DNA from: an uncultured Clostridia bacterium
Lineage (GTDB): Bacteria; Bacillota; Clostridia; Oscillospirales; CAG-272
Direction of reading: 5' to 3'
Length of the DNA stretch: 51,685 nt
Assembly (NCBI GenBank): GCA_937894775.1
Contig: CALAXC010000047.1
Coordinates: 1 to 51,685, forward strand
Part shown: positions 50,359-51,685 of the stretch, one piece after another
How the letters are laid out: the number at the start of each line of letters is the position of its first letter
Numbering within the stretch: position 1 is the first letter of the stretch
Made by a program: the position numbers and the translations under genes
The notes under the pieces: model-generated
The model's database searches: none
What the model was told of the DNA's origin: nothing
What the model saw: the letters and a program-made list of their open reading frames with translations, nothing else

Positions 50359-51108
50359 ATGAAGCTTGATACAGTTATTGCAGTAAGTAAAAACAAGGTT
50401 TTATACCGCGACGGAGACAAATGTATAAAGCTTTTCGACGAGCTTTATTCCAAGGCAGATGTTCTTAACGAGGCTCTTAATCAATCAAGGATTGAAAATA
50501 TCGGTCTTAATATTCCAAAGATTTTAGAAGTGAAGCTTATTGAAGGAAAATGGGCGATAGTTTTTGAATATATCGAGGGAAAGACGCTTGCTCAGCTTAT
50601 GGAGGAAAATCCTGAAAAGAAGAACGAATATATCGAGCTTATGGTCGATCTTCAGATGAGCATTCATTCTAAAAAAAGTCCTATGTTAAATAAACTCAAG
50701 GACAAAATGAACCGCAAGATATCGGCAACGGGTTTTGATGCGACAACGCGTTACGATCTTCATACCCGTCTTGAGGGAATGCCTAAGCATAATAAAGTGT
50801 GTCACGGAGACTTTAATCCGACAAATATAATTATCACACCTGACGGAACGCCTTATATAATTGACTGGGCGCACGTAACTCAGGGTAACGCTTCCGCTGA
50901 CGTTGCAAGAACATATCTTCTGTTCTGCCTTGACGGCAAGCAGGCGCTTGCTGACAAGTATCTCGATCTCTTCTGTGCCAAGAGCAAGACCGAGAAGAAG
51001 TACGTTCAGAAGTGGATGCCGATAGTTGCAGCTTCGCAATCCGTAAAAGGAAAGCCTGAGGAGAGAGATTTCCTCCATTCTTGGACAAACGTCGTAGATT
51101 ACGAATAA
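50359..51108 (+). CDS. Aminoglycoside phosphotransferase/choline-kinase-like kinase
   Basis: A 249-residue protein of the APH kinase fold. Visible are a Lys in KCIKLF (ATP binding), the hinge VFEYIEGKTL, the catalytic loop VCHGDFNPTNIII (Asp and Asn) and the metal motif YIIDWAH. Family members phosphorylate small molecules such as aminoglycosides, choline, homoserine, methylthioribose or fructosamine; nothing here identifies the substrate, and antibiotic resistance should not be assumed. Ribosome binding site AAGGAG, 29 bases after adhE, so probably co-transcribed. Confidence 0.85.
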   Translation: MKLDTVIAVSKNKVLYRDGDKCIKLFDELYSKADVLNEALNQSRIENIGLNIPKILEVKLIEGKWAIVFEYIEGKTLAQLMEENPEKKNEYIELMVDLQMSIHSKKSPMLNKLKDKMNRKISATGFDATTRYDLHTRLEGMPKHNKVCHGDFNPTNIIITPDGTPYIIDWAHVTQGNASADVARTYLLFCLDGKQALADKYLDLFCAKSKTEKKYVQKWMPIVAASQSVKGKPEERDFLHSWTNVVDYE

Positions 51109-51114
51109 AAAGCA

Positions 51115-51142
51115 AAAAAGAGCCACGTAAATGGCTCTTTTT
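51115..51142 (+). terminator. Terminator of the adhE-kinase unit
   Basis: AAAAAGAGCC, loop ACGTAAAT, GGCTCTTTTT, a 10-bp stem with built-in A and T runs. Confidence 0.9.
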
Positions 51143-51144
51143 CT

Positions 51145-51663
51145 ATCTGTTAGTGGCTCCCAAAACTTAAAAAGACCATTATCACAATCCTTGCGAATTG
51201 CAATCAAAAACACACGCTCACGGTTCTGTGGTATGCCGTAGTCTTTTGCATTCAGAACTTTGTAGTATACATTGTATCCGTACTCTTCAATCTCTTTTAC
51301 AAATAAGTCAAATACATCTTTAAAATTCTTACTCAATAGATTTTTTACATTTTCAAAAAATGCAACCTTTGGTTTTGTACCGTGTAAAAGCTTCAACCAA
51401 TAAACAAGAAGTGAAGAACGTGTTTTTTCAATCTTATTTGAACCACATCTGGGGCACAGATGTCGTTTTTTATAATGTACAGTCAATGGATTATATTCAG
51501 CACCGCACGAGGAACAACGGTATAGAGCTCCTTGTTTGCGACCGCTGATAGAAAAATCTTGGCATGGGGACCCGCCTACGAGAAAGTTGATATAAGATAA
51601 CATATAAAGTCTTATGGCGGTGATATCCCATAGATTTTTCAAAATACTTACATTCCTTTGCAA
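51145..51663 (-). CDS. C5 cytosine DNA methyltransferase, internal fragment
   Basis: On the minus strand: FLVGGSPCQDFSISG (motif IV with the catalytic Cys), AFFENVKNLLS (motif VI Glu-Asn-Val), and YKVLNAKDYGIPQNRERVFLIAI (motif VIII). Between motifs IV and VI sits an inserted zinc ribbon, C-x2-C (CSSC) and C-x2-C (CPRC). Motif I and the N-terminus are absent: an in-frame stop lies just upstream of 51663, while another frame stays open to the edge. After FKFWEPL the sequence runs into the terminator of the kinase gene, so the target-recognition domain and motifs IX-X are missing. A fragment brought in by a join or rearrangement; not active as it stands. Confidence 0.8.
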
Positions 51664-51685
51664 ATTCTAAAGCCGCATATACAAT

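Noticed and set aside
50359..51108. Aminoglycoside resistance gene
   Set aside because: Only the general APH kinase fold is visible; context beside adhE and low specificity of the motifs do not support a resistance role.

Overview
The window reads as a chromosome segment of an anaerobic, low-to-mid GC Gram-positive bacterium of the class Clostridia, most likely an uncultured gut or rumen member of the Oscillospirales/Christensenellales type. The evidence is a CIRCE-controlled groESL operon, rubrerythrin and AdhE (strict anaerobe, mixed fermentation), many lipoprotein signal peptides, a GH25/P60 wall hydrolase, AGGAGG-type ribosome binding sites and TTGACA-N17-TATAAT promoters. This placement comes from gene content only, not from a database search.

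Layout. Positions 1-2660 are a patchwork of gene fragments: a DUF6273-type secreted protein, two broken sugar ABC permeases, and a secD 5' part that runs head-on into the first codons of an opposite-strand asd gene. They do not fit together and look like a chimeric join or decayed DNA. From 2661 to 16980 lies ordinary housekeeping DNA: asd start, rsmI, a cell-wall amidase, ligA, a Pit phosphate transporter with its DUF47 partner, an alanine/glycine symporter, groESL, pgsA-rimO-gph and typA. From 17100 to 27440 there is a secreted phosphate/hydrolase island: four related metallo-beta-lactamase-fold (MBL) proteins, two of them sharing a perfect 1,751-bp repeat, facing an alkaline phosphatase lipoprotein that carries the same kind of tandem N-terminal modules. 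A tRNA-Lys and a striking pair of hairpin arrays follow (27650-28230), then a large modular muramidase.

From 32100 to 41480 come two transcription units with six SGNH/CE2-type esterases, four of them lipoproteins, and one endonuclease/exonuclease/phosphatase-fold lipoprotein. Several share a Lys/Glu/Thr-rich spacer after the lipid anchor. A third hairpin array (41550-41711) follows. Then come a phosphodiester glycosidase with a membrane protein, thioredoxin reductase, a double-rubredoxin rubrerythrin, a Crp/Fnr regulator, thioredoxin, adhE and an APH-type kinase. The last 540 bases hold a fragment of a C5 cytosine methyltransferase.

How the parts work together. The secreted phosphatase, MBL proteins, EEP protein and phosphodiester glycosidase, together with Pit/DUF47, suggest release and uptake of phosphate from extracellular esters. 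The esterases would deacetylate polysaccharides at the cell surface. The redox block appears to be one regulon: a 13-bp palindrome sits about 41 bp upstream of the predicted start sites of both rubrerythrin and thioredoxin and upstream of the Crp/Fnr gene itself, and adhE carries a Rex-like operator on its -10 box.

The least explained structure is the family of three intergenic arrays. Each has an 11-bp (10-bp in one) outer inverted repeat enclosing short, all-different hairpins separated by a 5-7-base spacer (GTGAAAT, TGAAA or GTGAAGT), followed by a second set of hairpins separated by the reverse complement of that spacer.
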